A DNA stretch of 64,000 nt from Acidipila sp. Lineage in GTDB: Bacteria; Acidobacteriota; Terriglobia; Acidiferrales; UBA7541. Of this stretch, positions 8,288 through 16,357 are shown one piece after another. A program made the position numbers and the translations under genes. A model generated the notes under the pieces. The model ran no database searches. It saw nothing but the letters and a program-made list of their open reading frames with translations, and was not told the DNA's origin. The DNA lies in contig JAAFGT010000005.1 of NCBI GenBank assembly GCA_010365215.1, positions 38,103-102,102 of the forward strand, read 5' to 3'. Numbering within the stretch: position 1 is the first letter of the stretch; each line of letters opens with the position of its first letter.

Positions 8288-8749
8288 ATGGGAGGCCACC
8301 ACGAGTATCGCGTGAAGGCTATCGCTACGGCGGTTCGCAGCGGCGTCCTTACGGCCGATGGTATTAATCCGGAGATCTCATTCAGCGCCCCGCCGGAGTT
8401 CAACGGCCAAGCAGGGCAGTGGACGCCCGAGCATCTTTTTGTCTCGGCGGTGGCGTCCTGCTACGTGAGTACATTTTCGGGTAGCGCCGAAGCATCCAAG
8501 TTGCCGTTCGTCTCCTTCGAACTGGAAGCGGAGGGCATTCTGGCTAAAGACGAGGGAGGCTGGCGGTTCACCGAAGTGGTTCTCAGCCCGCACCTGCTGA
8601 TCACGAGCGAAGAAGATCGTGAGCGCGCCATGCGTGTTCTCCAAAAGGCAGGAAAGTACTGCTTGGTGGCTCGTTCCGTGGCCTGCCCGGTGAGGCTCGA
8701 GCCGATGATTAAATTGGAATCAGAGGTTCTGGTGCTCGCCAAGAGTTGA
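8288..8749 (+). CDS. OsmC family peroxiredoxin-like protein
   Basis: 153 aa cytoplasmic protein of the OsmC/Ohr superfamily, which reduces organic or inorganic peroxides. Two family cysteines are visible: the first in SAVASCYVSTF and the second in AGKYCLVARS. The segment PEHLFVSAVASC is typical. The ATG at 8288 is chosen because GGGAGGTGA precedes it; an in-frame GTG at 8201 lies inside an operator and an ATG at 8255 has no ribosome site. It is divergent from the universal stress protein gene and shares its twin operators, so it is a likely member of the same regulon. Confidence 0.9.
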   Translation: MGGHHEYRVKAIATAVRSGVLTADGINPEISFSAPPEFNGQAGQWTPEHLFVSAVASCYVSTFSGSAEASKLPFVSFELEAEGILAKDEGGWRFTEVVLSPHLLITSEEDRERAMRVLQKAGKYCLVARSVACPVRLEPMIKLESEVLVLAKS

Positions 8750-8783
8750 GCTTGTTCGAAATGTAACAATTCAGGAGGCCGCC

Positions 8784-9602
8784 GTGCCGGACACAATGGG
8801 AACGTTGGTTGAAGACTTGGAAACGCACCCGGGCAGTATTCCAGCGCGCCACCGGCGTATGCACGCGCACCTTCGCGACGGCCTTCGCCCGAGAAATGGG
8901 CGTTTGACAGGATTGACCTTCGAAACGGAAAGCCTGGAAGGCCCGTTGGGCGAACTCAAACTAGCCTTGGTCCACGGCTCTAACCACAGCCAGCACGACC
9001 CGCAGCAGTGCGTCTCCGCTCCGTATCCAGGATTCCTGCTTTGTCAGGACAACCACTTCGTCGCCAACATAGAAGGCGTCGGCGACATCAAGGGACTCGG
9101 CAACCTGTTCCTGCACACCGTCGTCGACGCCCACTGCTCGCTGGCCTTCGCCAAGCTGTATCATTTCGGCTCCGCCGGCTCCGCGGTGGACATCCTGCAG
9201 GACCGCGTCCTGCCTTTCTACGCCCAGCAGGGCTTGAAGATCGAACGCCTGCTCACCGACAACGGGAGAGCCTACGGTCGCAAGTTTGACGCGCGCTATC
9301 TCTATGAGGCGCTCCTGATCCAGAATAGCATTGAGCACCTGCGCTGCGACTCGCTCCCTGCCGCCGCGGATAATCCCTTGTGCGCGCAGTTCCAACGCGT
9401 CCTGGAGGAGGAATTTTTTCTTCCCGCGCTCCGTAAGAGTTTTAATCTTCATCTTGAGACTCTGCAGTGCGATCTGGATGCATTCTTGAAGCATTACAAC
9501 TGCGTGCGCCCGTGTCCCGGCGTGCGCACGCGGGGCCGAACTCCGTTCCGCGCATTTCTCGATGCGTTGGCGGCGCGACCGTCGCGTTGTGTGGTCTTAT
9601 AG
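8784..9602 (+). pseudogene. IS481/IS3-like integrase-core transposase, probably catalytically dead
   Basis: 272 aa frame without interruption, from a GTG preceded by AGGAGG. It carries an rve/DDE integrase core: LLCQDNHF (first Asp), LLTDNGRAYG (second Asp) and a C-terminal FLKHYNCVRPCPG block. At the third catalytic position, families of this type read N-G-x-x-E-R-F; here it is DNPLCAQFQR, so the Glu is missing. The N-terminal helix-turn-helix half is short. No terminal inverted repeats or target duplication are apparent. It sits 34 bp behind the osmC-like gene, in the same direction. It is either a decayed remnant or a domesticated DNA-binding protein. Confidence 0.7.
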
Positions 9603-9611
9603 ACCACCGCG

Positions 9612-9642
9612 GTGCGAAGGCAGTGCGAAGGCAGTACGAAAG
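9612..9642. repeat. Three tandem copies of an 11-bp unit
   Basis: GTGCGAAGGCA twice exactly, then GTACGAAAG, between the transposase-like gene and the lipid kinase gene. Confidence 0.85.
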
Positions 9643-9690
9643 AAGACGAGCGCGCTCGCGGTCTAGAATTGCATTGCCTGGCCGCGGAGC

Positions 9691-10614
9691 ATGGACAAAT
9701 CGCGAAAGTTTCTGGTTGTGGTTAACCCGGCGGCCGGACGCGGCCGTGCAGCACAGGCCCGCGCGCCCGTAGAAGCGTACTTGCGGAGTCAAGGCGTCAA
9801 CGTGGACTTCATCACCACGAGGGACGCGGCGGACGCGCGGCGCCGTGCCGGAGCCGCCGCCGCCACAGGTTACACCCACGTGGTAGCGCTGGGCGGCGAC
9901 GGCACTTTTCACCAGATCCTCAATGGCGCCTTTGGAGACGAAATTGTCCTGGGGCTGCTTCCCGCGGGCGGCGGCAATGACCTCGCGCGCGCTCTGGACC
10001 TGCCCCGCGACGCCGTCGCTGCCGCACATACTCTGCTGCATTCGCCCATACGAACAGTGGACGTGCTGCGCGTACATTCCGCGAACGGCCCCAACATTTT
10101 TTACGTTGGCGCGGGAGGTCTGGGTCTGGACGCAGACGCCGCGCGACTGGCCAATGGCCGTTATCGCCGCTTCCCCGGGATGTTGCGCTACATCGCAGCT
10201 GCACTGGAAGCTTTCCGCAAGTTTCGTCCCTTCGCGCTCGATCTCATCGTCGATGGCGTACCTGCAAGAGCGGAGGTGCTGCTCATTGCCGTGGCCAATT
10301 CACCCAGCTACGGCTCGGGCGTTATTGTGGCGCCTTCGGCTGAAATCGATGACGGCTGGATGGACCTGATGCTGCTGGTGGCCCCACTCGGCTGGAGACA
10401 GATTATCGACGGCCTGATTCTTGCCCAGGTCTCCGGCGACATCCGCTGGCCGGAAATTCGGAGGATGCGAGCCCGGCGCATAAGTCTGGCGGCCGGCCGC
10501 GCCGCCGCGTTTCATGGGGATGGCGAGATTCTTGCCGAGGCGCCAGTGGAAGTTGAAGTGTGTCCGCTATCCGTGCGCATCGTCGCGCCCCATGCACAGA
10601 AAGCGCAATTGTAG
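9691..10614 (+). CDS. Diacylglycerol/lipid kinase family protein
   Basis: 307 aa cytoplasmic lipid kinase of the DagK/YegS family, which phosphorylates diacylglycerol or related lipids. The N-terminus VVNPAAGRGRA, the nucleotide motif LGGDGTFHQILNG and the block LPAGGGNDLAR (usually GTGND) are the catalytic-domain signatures; the C-terminal half forms the family's beta-sandwich. The length is normal. The ATG at 9691 has only GGAG very close upstream. It stands alone, convergent with the small secreted-protein genes. Confidence 0.9.
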   Translation: MDKSRKFLVVVNPAAGRGRAAQARAPVEAYLRSQGVNVDFITTRDAADARRRAGAAAATGYTHVVALGGDGTFHQILNGAFGDEIVLGLLPAGGGNDLARALDLPRDAVAAAHTLLHSPIRTVDVLRVHSANGPNIFYVGAGGLGLDADAARLANGRYRRFPGMLRYIAAALEAFRKFRPFALDLIVDGVPARAEVLLIAVANSPSYGSGVIVAPSAEIDDGWMDLMLLVAPLGWRQIIDGLILAQVSGDIRWPEIRRMRARRISLAAGRAAAFHGDGEILAEAPVEVEVCPLSVRIVAPHAQKAQL

Positions 10615-10730
10615 TTTCAAACTGAGCTGTGCGGGTCAGGCGGAACTGAGAGGAAGGATCGAAGTGCCAGCCAAACTGAGGTCCGAGCCAAAGTGCGGCT
10701 CGAGCTTATCGGCTGCTTTCTATCTCTGAC

Positions 10731-11081
10731 CTACTTCTTATCCACCTTGAGCTGAATAATGATTTCGTTGCGGGACTCAAGCGTCGAAATACTGCGCTTG
10801 GCGGACGACATGCCCTGATGCTCGGCGTGAATTTCGTAATCGACGTTAGGGTCTAGACCGCTGAAGCGATACGATCCGCCGTCATCGGCAATATGGGTGC
10901 TCACCTTCTGGGTCTTCATGTTCTCCAGATACACAATGGCCGTGGGCAAAGGCTTCTCGTCTCGATCGACCACCTGGCCGCGGACCGTGCGGAGTGGCGA
11001 CTCTTTTTGTGCGCTGGCAGAAAAAGCCACGAGCGCAATCACCACGATAAGCAGCGCGTAAAATTGGCGTTTCATTTTCAT
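10731..11081 (-). CDS. Small secreted protein with carboxypeptidase-regulatory-like domain
   Basis: 116 aa. N-terminal signal peptide (hydrophobic stretch ending AFSASAQ), then one beta-sandwich domain beginning VRGQVVDRDEKPLPTAIVYLEN, typical of the CarboxypepD_reg fold. AGAGGAAC precedes two consecutive ATGs. No catalytic residues; such single-domain proteins are common in Acidobacteriota-type genomes and are assumed to bind partners or the cell surface. The next gene upstream on the same strand encodes a similar protein, so they may form a pair. Confidence 0.8.
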   Translation of the reverse strand: MKMKRQFYALLIVVIALVAFSASAQKESPLRTVRGQVVDRDEKPLPTAIVYLENMKTQKVSTHIADDGGSYRFSGLDPNVDYEIHAEHQGMSSAKRSISTLESRNEIIIQLKVDKK

Positions 11082-11151
11082 TGTTCCTCTTGTGTTTCTC
11101 CGTCCATGGCCGTTTAACGGCAGCCGAGCGATTAGCTATCAACTGCTTGTT

Positions 11152-11547
11152 TTACAGTGATTTAGCGGGAGCCGCTATCTCTCCCTGTTTATTAGATGCA
11201 GTTTCGAGGTGAAGCGTCAGGTCTACCCGGTTGGTCACCCGCGCGTCGACCTTCTGCGTCAGCGTGCGGAAGCCTTTGGCGGATACGGTCAGCTCGTATT
11301 CTTCGCCTTGCGGGACACGCATGGCGAACTCGCCACGCCGGTCGGAACGCGCTTGCCAGCGCTCTTTTTTCTCGCCGGCGCGCCGCAGGCGGGCTTCCGC
11401 TCCGGGCAGCAAGCGTCCCTGAGGAGTGAAAACAGTGGCGAAAACAATGAAGGGCGGCGTACTCTTTTTGTCCGCTGCAAGGCCAAGACTCGCGGCATGG
11501 GCCGCGAACGCCAAGGCCAACACCAGCATTGCGCGGTAAACTCTCAT
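11152..11547 (-). CDS. Small secreted protein with carboxypeptidase-regulatory-like domain
   Basis: 131 aa with a signal peptide (MLVLALAFAAHAASLGLA) and one beta-sandwich: VFTPQGRLLPGAEARLRRAG, then RGEFAMRVPQGEEYELTVSAKG, the pattern of carboxypeptidase-regulatory-like domains. Same strand as the 10731-11081 gene, 70 bp apart. Function unknown; a role at the cell surface is inferred from the signal peptide only. Confidence 0.78.
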   Translation of the reverse strand: MRVYRAMLVLALAFAAHAASLGLAADKKSTPPFIVFATVFTPQGRLLPGAEARLRRAGEKKERWQARSDRRGEFAMRVPQGEEYELTVSAKGFRTLTQKVDARVTNRVDLTLHLETASNKQGEIAAPAKSL

Positions 11548-11621
11548 ACGAGTCGGTAGGATGGCATGGAAGGTAAAAGAGATGCAGGAGTAGGCCGGTT
11601 GACCATGGCTGATCGACGAGC

Positions 11622-11846
11622 CTAGGTCTCTTCTTCGACCTCTTCCTCCTCGTCCTCTTCGTCGTCTTCCTTTTCTTCTTTGGTGCCGGCTTCCTCTTCC
11701 TCGTCGGAAATAACGTTTACCTGGACCGGCTTGGTTTTCGTGACTTCCAGCTCTACCTCACACTCCGGGCAAGCCAGAACTTCGCCTTCTTCCACTTCAT
11801 CCTCTTCCAGATCGATCACGCCGCCGCATTCGGGACATCTGACCAC
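11622..11846 (-). CDS. LysW-like zinc ribbon protein with acidic tail
   Basis: About 74 aa. The start is taken at a GTG (11846) with AGGAGG seven bases upstream; the frame is open to a GTG at 11876 but that would bury the ribosome site. A zinc ribbon (CPECGG and CPECEVELEV around an acidic spacer) resembles LysW, the amino-group carrier protein of lysine/arginine synthesis. LysW ends in a modified EDWGE Glu; here the C-terminus is instead a run of about 40 mostly acidic residues ending VEEET. No lysX/argX-like ligase is in the window. It may be a protein-interaction or metal-handling protein rather than a carrier. Confidence 0.75.
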   Translation of the reverse strand: MVRCPECGGVIDLEEDEVEEGEVLACPECEVELEVTKTKPVQVNVISDEEEEAGTKEEKEDDEEDEEEEVEEET

Positions 11847-11996
11847 GTCGAGACCTCCTCTCGAGATTCGTTCCACTCTGGTGGGCGTATTATATACCTA
11901 TGGGGTCAAGCCTTTGTCTATACCGCTTGAAGCCTATGGGGCGGATTGAAAAACAGCAGGAACTACCCCAACGAAGCGGGCGCCGAGCTCAAAAGC

Positions 11997-12485
11997 ATGC
12001 TGGAAAAACCGAAGCACAACTCGCGCGAATACCCAGGACGTCCCATCGTGGGTGTCGGAGGCGTGGTGATTGAAAACGGACGCGCGCTGCTCATCCGCCG
12101 CGGGTCTGAGCCGCTCAAGGGGCAGTGGTCCATTCCCGGCGGCACACTGGAAACCGGCGAAACTCTCGAACAGGGGGTAATTCGGGAGATGGCCGAAGAG
12201 ACCGGCCTGCAAGTCCGCGTGATAGAGCTGATCGAAGTATTCGAGCGCATCATGCGAGATGCCGAAGACCGCGCGCAGTATCACTTCGTGATCGTGGACT
12301 ATCTTTGCGAAAATGCCGTTTCGACCCAGCGCCCGCAAGCCGCCAGCGACGTCACGGACATTGCCTGGGCCGGCGAAGACGAGCTGGAACCATTCACGCT
12401 GACTCCCACCGCGACCCGAATTCTAAAAAAAGCCTTCGCGATGGACAGGCTGCGCGGAGCCCCCGACGTGTCCTCCAGATCGTGA
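11997..12485 (+). CDS. NUDIX hydrolase
   Basis: About 162 aa. A complete Nudix box is visible (GGTLETGETLEQG followed by REMAEETGL), matching G-x5-E-x7-RE-x2-EE-x-G, so it should cleave a nucleoside diphosphate linked to another moiety with a divalent metal. The strand before it, GVGGVVIENGRALLIRRG, and WSIPGG are typical of ADP-ribose pyrophosphatase-like or MutT-like members. The start is uncertain: ATG at 11997 is used, while a TTG at 11946 extends the frame. It is divergent from the LysW-like gene. Confidence 0.88.
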   Translation: MLEKPKHNSREYPGRPIVGVGGVVIENGRALLIRRGSEPLKGQWSIPGGTLETGETLEQGVIREMAEETGLQVRVIELIEVFERIMRDAEDRAQYHFVIVDYLCENAVSTQRPQAASDVTDIAWAGEDELEPFTLTPTATRILKKAFAMDRLRGAPDVSSRS

Positions 12486-12591
12486 TCTTGTTTCTGATGA
12501 TCCTGAGCGCAGTGAGAAAACGCCGCAGCAAAGTGCTGGATATTACTGAAATTCGCAACTGACCACACGATGCCCCGAGCCCTTTAGCAAC

Positions 12592-12879
12592 TCAAAAGCC
12601 TGCTATGTAGAGCGCCCCACAAGCGGCTAGCCACGCGAGCGCCTGGAGCCCCAGCACCGGCAAGATCCGCACGAACGACTGGCTTCCCGCCGCCGCGATG
12701 TACAGTACGATGATCGGGATCTGCGCAACCATCAGTATCTGGAAGACGTGCGCCTCCCAGCCTTCGTCTTGGGGTGGATGTGCGCCATATTTAGCGATCC
12801 CGTAGAGCACAATGGCCAAAGCAACCAGCGACATGGCGATTGGAGCGTAGCCCGCCGCGCGCTTCATTCGCTCATCCAT
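12592..12879 (-). CDS. Small membrane protein, three predicted transmembrane helices
   Basis: 95 aa. Helices: APIAMSLVALAIVLYGIA, FQILMVAQIPIIVLYIAAA and VLGLQALAWLAACGALYIA. The ATG at 12879 has GGGAG upstream; the frame opens with a GTG at 12888. No family recognised. It lies just downstream of uppS on the opposite side of a 37-bp gap (uppS 12917-13675, same strand upstream), so it may be cotranscribed; no functional inference is possible. Confidence 0.65.
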   Translation of the reverse strand: MDERMKRAAGYAPIAMSLVALAIVLYGIAKYGAHPPQDEGWEAHVFQILMVAQIPIIVLYIAAAGSQSFVRILPVLGLQALAWLAACGALYIAGF

Positions 12880-12916
12880 GAGAGTCACTCCCGTTTCTGC
12901 TTACCACCCTGGTTAT

Positions 12917-13675
12917 CTACCCCGCCGCCGCATCAGGCACGCGCCCGAACCGCCGTTCTCGCCGATGGAATTCCGCTACCGCTGCATCCAGATCTGCCGC
13001 GGTGAAGTCCGGCCACGCCCGCTCGGTAAAGAAAAGTTCGGCATAAGCGCACTCCCACAGCAGGAAGTCGCTCAGGCGCTGCTCCCCTCCCGTGCGAATC
13101 AGCAGGTCGACGTTAGGAGCAGGCGGCGTGTCCGTGCCGTCCAGCAGACGCGCGAAGGCATCAGGAGAAATTTCCAGCGCGGTATAGAGCCGGCACGCCG
13201 ACCTCAAAATTGCTTCGCGCGCGGAATAGTCGAGGGCCAGGCGCAACTCCAATCGCTCGCATCGCGACGTGGCCTGCTCCGCCGACTCCACCGCGGCGCG
13301 CAAATCGCCGGGCAGCCGGTCGCGGCGACCCAGGACGCGCAGCCGCACGCCAGATTCCGTCCAGCCGCGAACGTCCTGCTGCAGATACTGTTCCAGGACG
13401 CGGAGAATTCCGCGCACCTCGGCGTGTGGCCGTTCCCAGTTCGCTGAGGAAAATGCAAAGAACGTGAGCATGTCGATCCCCAGTGCGGGCGCTCGCGCCA
13501 CCACGCGGCGGACTGCTTCCACCCCGGCGCCGTGCCCGCTCTCGCGCGGCAAGCCACGAGCACGGGCCCAGCGGCCGTTGCCATCGGGCACGATGGCGAC
13601 GTGAAATTTCGCTTTCTGGGAATATCCCTGAGGCTTTCGCCGGCTCACATCGTTTCGTGAATTACTCTGTGTCAT
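12917..13675 (-). CDS. uppS: Isoprenyl transferase (undecaprenyl diphosphate synthase)
   Basis: About 252 aa cis-prenyltransferase that extends farnesyl diphosphate with isopentenyl diphosphate to the lipid carrier of cell-wall synthesis. Signatures: PDGNGRWAR (catalytic Asp and phosphate-binding loop), FFAFSSANWERP and RTGGEQRLSDFLLW near the C-terminus (usually RTSGEQR). The start is taken at MTQSNSRND; there is no clear ribosome site and the frame opens at 13690. Length is normal. Followed by a small membrane protein gene. Confidence 0.95.
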   Translation of the reverse strand: MTQSNSRNDVSRRKPQGYSQKAKFHVAIVPDGNGRWARARGLPRESGHGAGVEAVRRVVARAPALGIDMLTFFAFSSANWERPHAEVRGILRVLEQYLQQDVRGWTESGVRLRVLGRRDRLPGDLRAAVESAEQATSRCERLELRLALDYSAREAILRSACRLYTALEISPDAFARLLDGTDTPPAPNVDLLIRTGGEQRLSDFLLWECAYAELFFTERAWPDFTAADLDAAVAEFHRRERRFGRVPDAAAG

Positions 13676-13703
13676 AAAGTAAATACCCAAAAAAAGAGCG
13701 GGA

Positions 13704-14084
13704 CTATCGTTCCCGCGCGGCGCGAATGAGCGCCTCCATATGATTCAAATACCGCTCCAGCGCCTGCCGGCCCGCAGGGGTGAGCCGGTACACCGTTCGC
13801 GGCATTCGCTGGTGAAAAGACTTGGTACAGGCTACGTAGCGGGCTTCTTCCAGCTTGCGCGCGTGCACGCTCAGATTTCCGTCCGTCGCCTCCAGCAGTT
13901 TCTTTAGCTCGCTGAAGGATAGAGAATCATTCACCGCCAGCGCGCTGACGATGGCCAGGCGTGTACGCTCGTGGATCAGGCGGTCGAAATCGAGAGAGTG
14001 GGCGTGCCCGCGCACCTCGCCGGTGATTTTTTTTTCCACCAGCTTTTCGCCACGGACCTGCCGGACTGCGGTCGTTTTAGCCAC
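13704..14084 (-). CDS. Winged-helix transcriptional regulator
   Basis: 126 aa. After about 40 residues comes a winged helix: ERTRLAIVSALAVNDSLSFS, LKKLLEATDGNLSVHARKLE (recognition region) and a wing with RTVYRLTPAGRQALERYL. This is the compact MarR/ArsR-like HTH type that often regulates an adjacent membrane protein. A GTG at 14084 is chosen because GGAGG lies four bases upstream; it overlaps the end of the preceding membrane-protein gene by 8 bp, so translation is probably coupled. It likely controls its own two-gene unit; the target is not shown. Confidence 0.8.
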   Translation of the reverse strand: MAKTTAVRQVRGEKLVEKKITGEVRGHAHSLDFDRLIHERTRLAIVSALAVNDSLSFSELKKLLEATDGNLSVHARKLEEARYVACTKSFHQRMPRTVYRLTPAGRQALERYLNHMEALIRAARER

Positions 14085-14691
14085 CGTGCCTCCGCGCAAT
14101 GATCGCGCCGAAGAGGATTTGCAGCCCCCCGAAGCCTGCGGCCATGAAAGCATCGCCCCAAGCCACGGGCGAGAACAGGGCCACGGCTCCGAGTACCATA
14201 AAACACAATCCCATCAGCGGAACGATCTGGATGGAGAACGCCCCGGCCGTTACCACCGCCGTGCCGTAGAGCAGTAGCCACGCCCCGGGCAGATCGCCAC
14301 GCAAGCCTGCACGAAAAAGCACCGCGGTCAGCAGCGCGCCTGCTGCCAAGGGCGGCACGAAGGCCAGCGCAAATTTACGGCCCGGACCGGCGAAGAGCGG
14401 CATCTGCGCAGCGCGCGATTTGCCGGCCGCTGTCCACAAGGCTATGCAGCAGGCAGCGACTGCCTCTGCCAGCCAAGTCACCAGCCAGGCCTCCGGTCTG
14501 GTCTGCTGTGCGGCAATGGCCGCCGCACCCAACGCGGTGAGGCCCATAACTACTCCACCCCAGCCGGGCACGGCGGTAAACGATCCGGCGCGCTCCATAG
14601 TTTCGCGAATAAATCGCAGGTTATCGCGCGCGCGGTCATCGAGGGAGATGGGCTGAGGCCCGGCAGCGCGGGGGGATTGGGAAGGTGCCAT
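14077..14691 (-). CDS. Polytopic membrane protein paired with winged-helix regulator
   Basis: 204 aa. A soluble N-terminus (SLDDRARDNLRFIRETMERA) is followed by about six hydrophobic helices, two per hairpin, ending FGGLQILFGAIIARRHGG. No family recognised with certainty. Overlaps the regulator gene downstream by 8 bp. In such pairs the membrane protein is often a sensor or a stress-protection factor; here this is speculation. Confidence 0.72.
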   Translation of the reverse strand: MAPSQSPRAAGPQPISLDDRARDNLRFIRETMERAGSFTAVPGWGGVVMGLTALGAAAIAAQQTRPEAWLVTWLAEAVAACCIALWTAAGKSRAAQMPLFAGPGRKFALAFVPPLAAGALLTAVLFRAGLRGDLPGAWLLLYGTAVVTAGAFSIQIVPLMGLCFMVLGAVALFSPVAWGDAFMAAGFGGLQILFGAIIARRHGG

Positions 14692-14787
14692 GAGTGGATT
14701 CTAGCTTGACGGCGTTTTTTGTCAAGTACTTTGTTATGCAGAGTTAACTGCTATTTTCCAATCGCTTTTTGCTGAATGCGCGGCGAC

Positions 14788-15543
14788 TCAGCGCGCTGCG
14801 TTCGCCGGCCGCCGCGGGTAGCGGCCCAAGAGCCAGTTCCACCGGATCACCAGCAGCTCGCCGAACATGCGCGCGCTATCGACGCCCACGCGCACTTTCG
14901 TTTCAGGATTGTGCGACCAGCGCACGGGAATTTCCAGGGCGCGCAAGCCGTGGAGCTTCGCCAGGAAAAGCAATTCCGGGTCGAAGCCGAAGCGCTCGAC
15001 GCGCTGCTGCTCAAAAATGATCCTCGTGCGCCCCACACCAAAAGCTTTGAAGCCGCACTGCGTGTCCACAAAGGGCAGGCCCAGGGTCAGCTTCACCAGC
15101 TTGTTGAAGACAATTCCGGCAAACTCGCGGAAGCGCGACTGGCGCTCGGAGATCAGCGAACGATCGAGAGCGCGCGATCCCATGGTCACGTCCACATATT
15201 GCAGCGCGCCAATGAGCTTATCGGCCTCTTCGATGGGCGCGGAGAGATCGGCGTCGGTGAAGAGCGCCATATCCCCGCGAGCCTGCAGCATGCCCTGACG
15301 CACGGAATAGCCCTTGCCGCGGTTCGACCCGTTGGAGAGCAGGCGGAGCGTCGGCATCGTGGCGCGAAACTCTTCCACCACGCGCGCGGTTCCATCCGTG
15401 GAGCCGTCGTCCACGACGATTACTTCCGCATCGAAGGGCCGCGCGGCTAGATAGGCGCGGATACGTTCGAGTGTATTCGGAAGCCGGCGTTCCTCGTTGA
15501 ACGACGGAATAACGATGGAAATTTTAAGCCGAGGCACCGCCAT
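14788..15543 (-). CDS. Family 2 glycosyltransferase, dolichyl-phosphate glucosyltransferase-like
   Basis: 251 aa. GT-A fold signatures: ISIVIPSFNEERRL, VIVVDDGSTDGTA, SNRGKGYSVRQGML, LFTDADLSAPIEEAD (DxD) and VDTQCGFKAF. This pattern is that of polyprenyl/dolichyl-phosphate beta-glucosyltransferases (ALG5 type), which load a sugar onto a lipid carrier at the membrane; no C-terminal transmembrane pair is present. The start is the ATG at 15543, which shares a base with the stop of pcm (TGATG), so it is translationally coupled. The frame is open to 15597. Confidence 0.88.
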   Translation of the reverse strand: MAVPRLKISIVIPSFNEERRLPNTLERIRAYLAARPFDAEVIVVDDGSTDGTARVVEEFRATMPTLRLLSNGSNRGKGYSVRQGMLQARGDMALFTDADLSAPIEEADKLIGALQYVDVTMGSRALDRSLISERQSRFREFAGIVFNKLVKLTLGLPFVDTQCGFKAFGVGRTRIIFEQQRVERFGFDPELLFLAKLHGLRALEIPVRWSHNPETKVRVGVDSARMFGELLVIRWNWLLGRYPRRPANAAR

Positions 15544-16301
15544 CAGCGGTCCATCTCGCGCCAGCCATAGCGGCCCAGCAGGGGAACAAAGCGGCAATAC
15601 TGCAAAACTTCTTGGGTGTGGGATCCCCCGTTCCGTCCCGCGTTGCGGCGAAGCCGGATCAATTCCTGAGTCCCGGGTTCCCCGGGCGCTGCCACCGGAA
15701 TCACCAGGCGCCCGCCATCGGCAAGCTGCTCGATGAGCGGCGGAGGAATCGCCGGAGCGGCCGCGGTGACGATGATCCCGTCGTACGGCGCGTACCCGGG
15801 AAGACCTGCCGAGCCATCGCCGGCGATTACCACTACGTTCAAAAATCCGAGATGCTCCAGCTGGTAGCGGGCCGACTCCGCCAGTGCAGCATCCACTTCC
15901 ACCGAAAACACTTCCTTTGCCAGCCGCGCGAGCACCGCGGCCTGATAACCGGAACCCGTGCCAATCTCCAGGATGCGCTCGCCGCCGGTCAACTCCAGTG
16001 CTTCGGACATCGCCGCGACCATGAATGGCTGAGAGATGGTTTGTTCTCTGCCCAGGGTCAGCGGCTGATCGCTGTAGGCTTCCGCGACAAGGTCCACAGG
16101 GGCGAACACGTGGCGGGGGATATCCAACATCGCTTCGAGCACGCGCCGGTCGCGAATCCCGCGGGCGCGAATTTGCCGCTCGACCATTTCGCGGCGACGG
16201 TCGTCCATCTGCGGATTGAGCGGGCGCTCCACGCGGGCCTGTTGGCTGCTAGAGGAATCGCCGCCGGAGGGATCAGTTCGTATGCGGTTCGAGGGAGTCA
16301 C
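15543..16301 (-). CDS. pcm: Protein-L-isoaspartate O-methyltransferase
   Basis: Up to 252 aa. Transfers a methyl group from S-adenosylmethionine to isoaspartyl residues in damaged proteins. Seen: MVERQIRARGIRD, LTLGREQTISQPFMVAAM (family signature), LEIGTGSGYQAAVLA (SAM motif I) and GDGSAGLPGYAPYDGIIVTAAAP. The GTG at 16301 gives a 31-residue leader before MDDRRREMVE (ATG at 16208), which may be the true start. Central gene of a minus-strand unit: PLP enzyme, pcm, glycosyltransferase. Confidence 0.93.
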   Translation of the reverse strand: MTPSNRIRTDPSGGDSSSSQQARVERPLNPQMDDRRREMVERQIRARGIRDRRVLEAMLDIPRHVFAPVDLVAEAYSDQPLTLGREQTISQPFMVAAMSEALELTGGERILEIGTGSGYQAAVLARLAKEVFSVEVDAALAESARYQLEHLGFLNVVVIAGDGSAGLPGYAPYDGIIVTAAAPAIPPPLIEQLADGGRLVIPVAAPGEPGTQELIRLRRNAGRNGGSHTQEVLQYCRFVPLLGRYGWREMDR

Positions 16302-16357
16302 GGCTGGTCCAATTCACGGAATTGCTTTGCGAAGCGCAGCAACATGCGGGCATCGCG

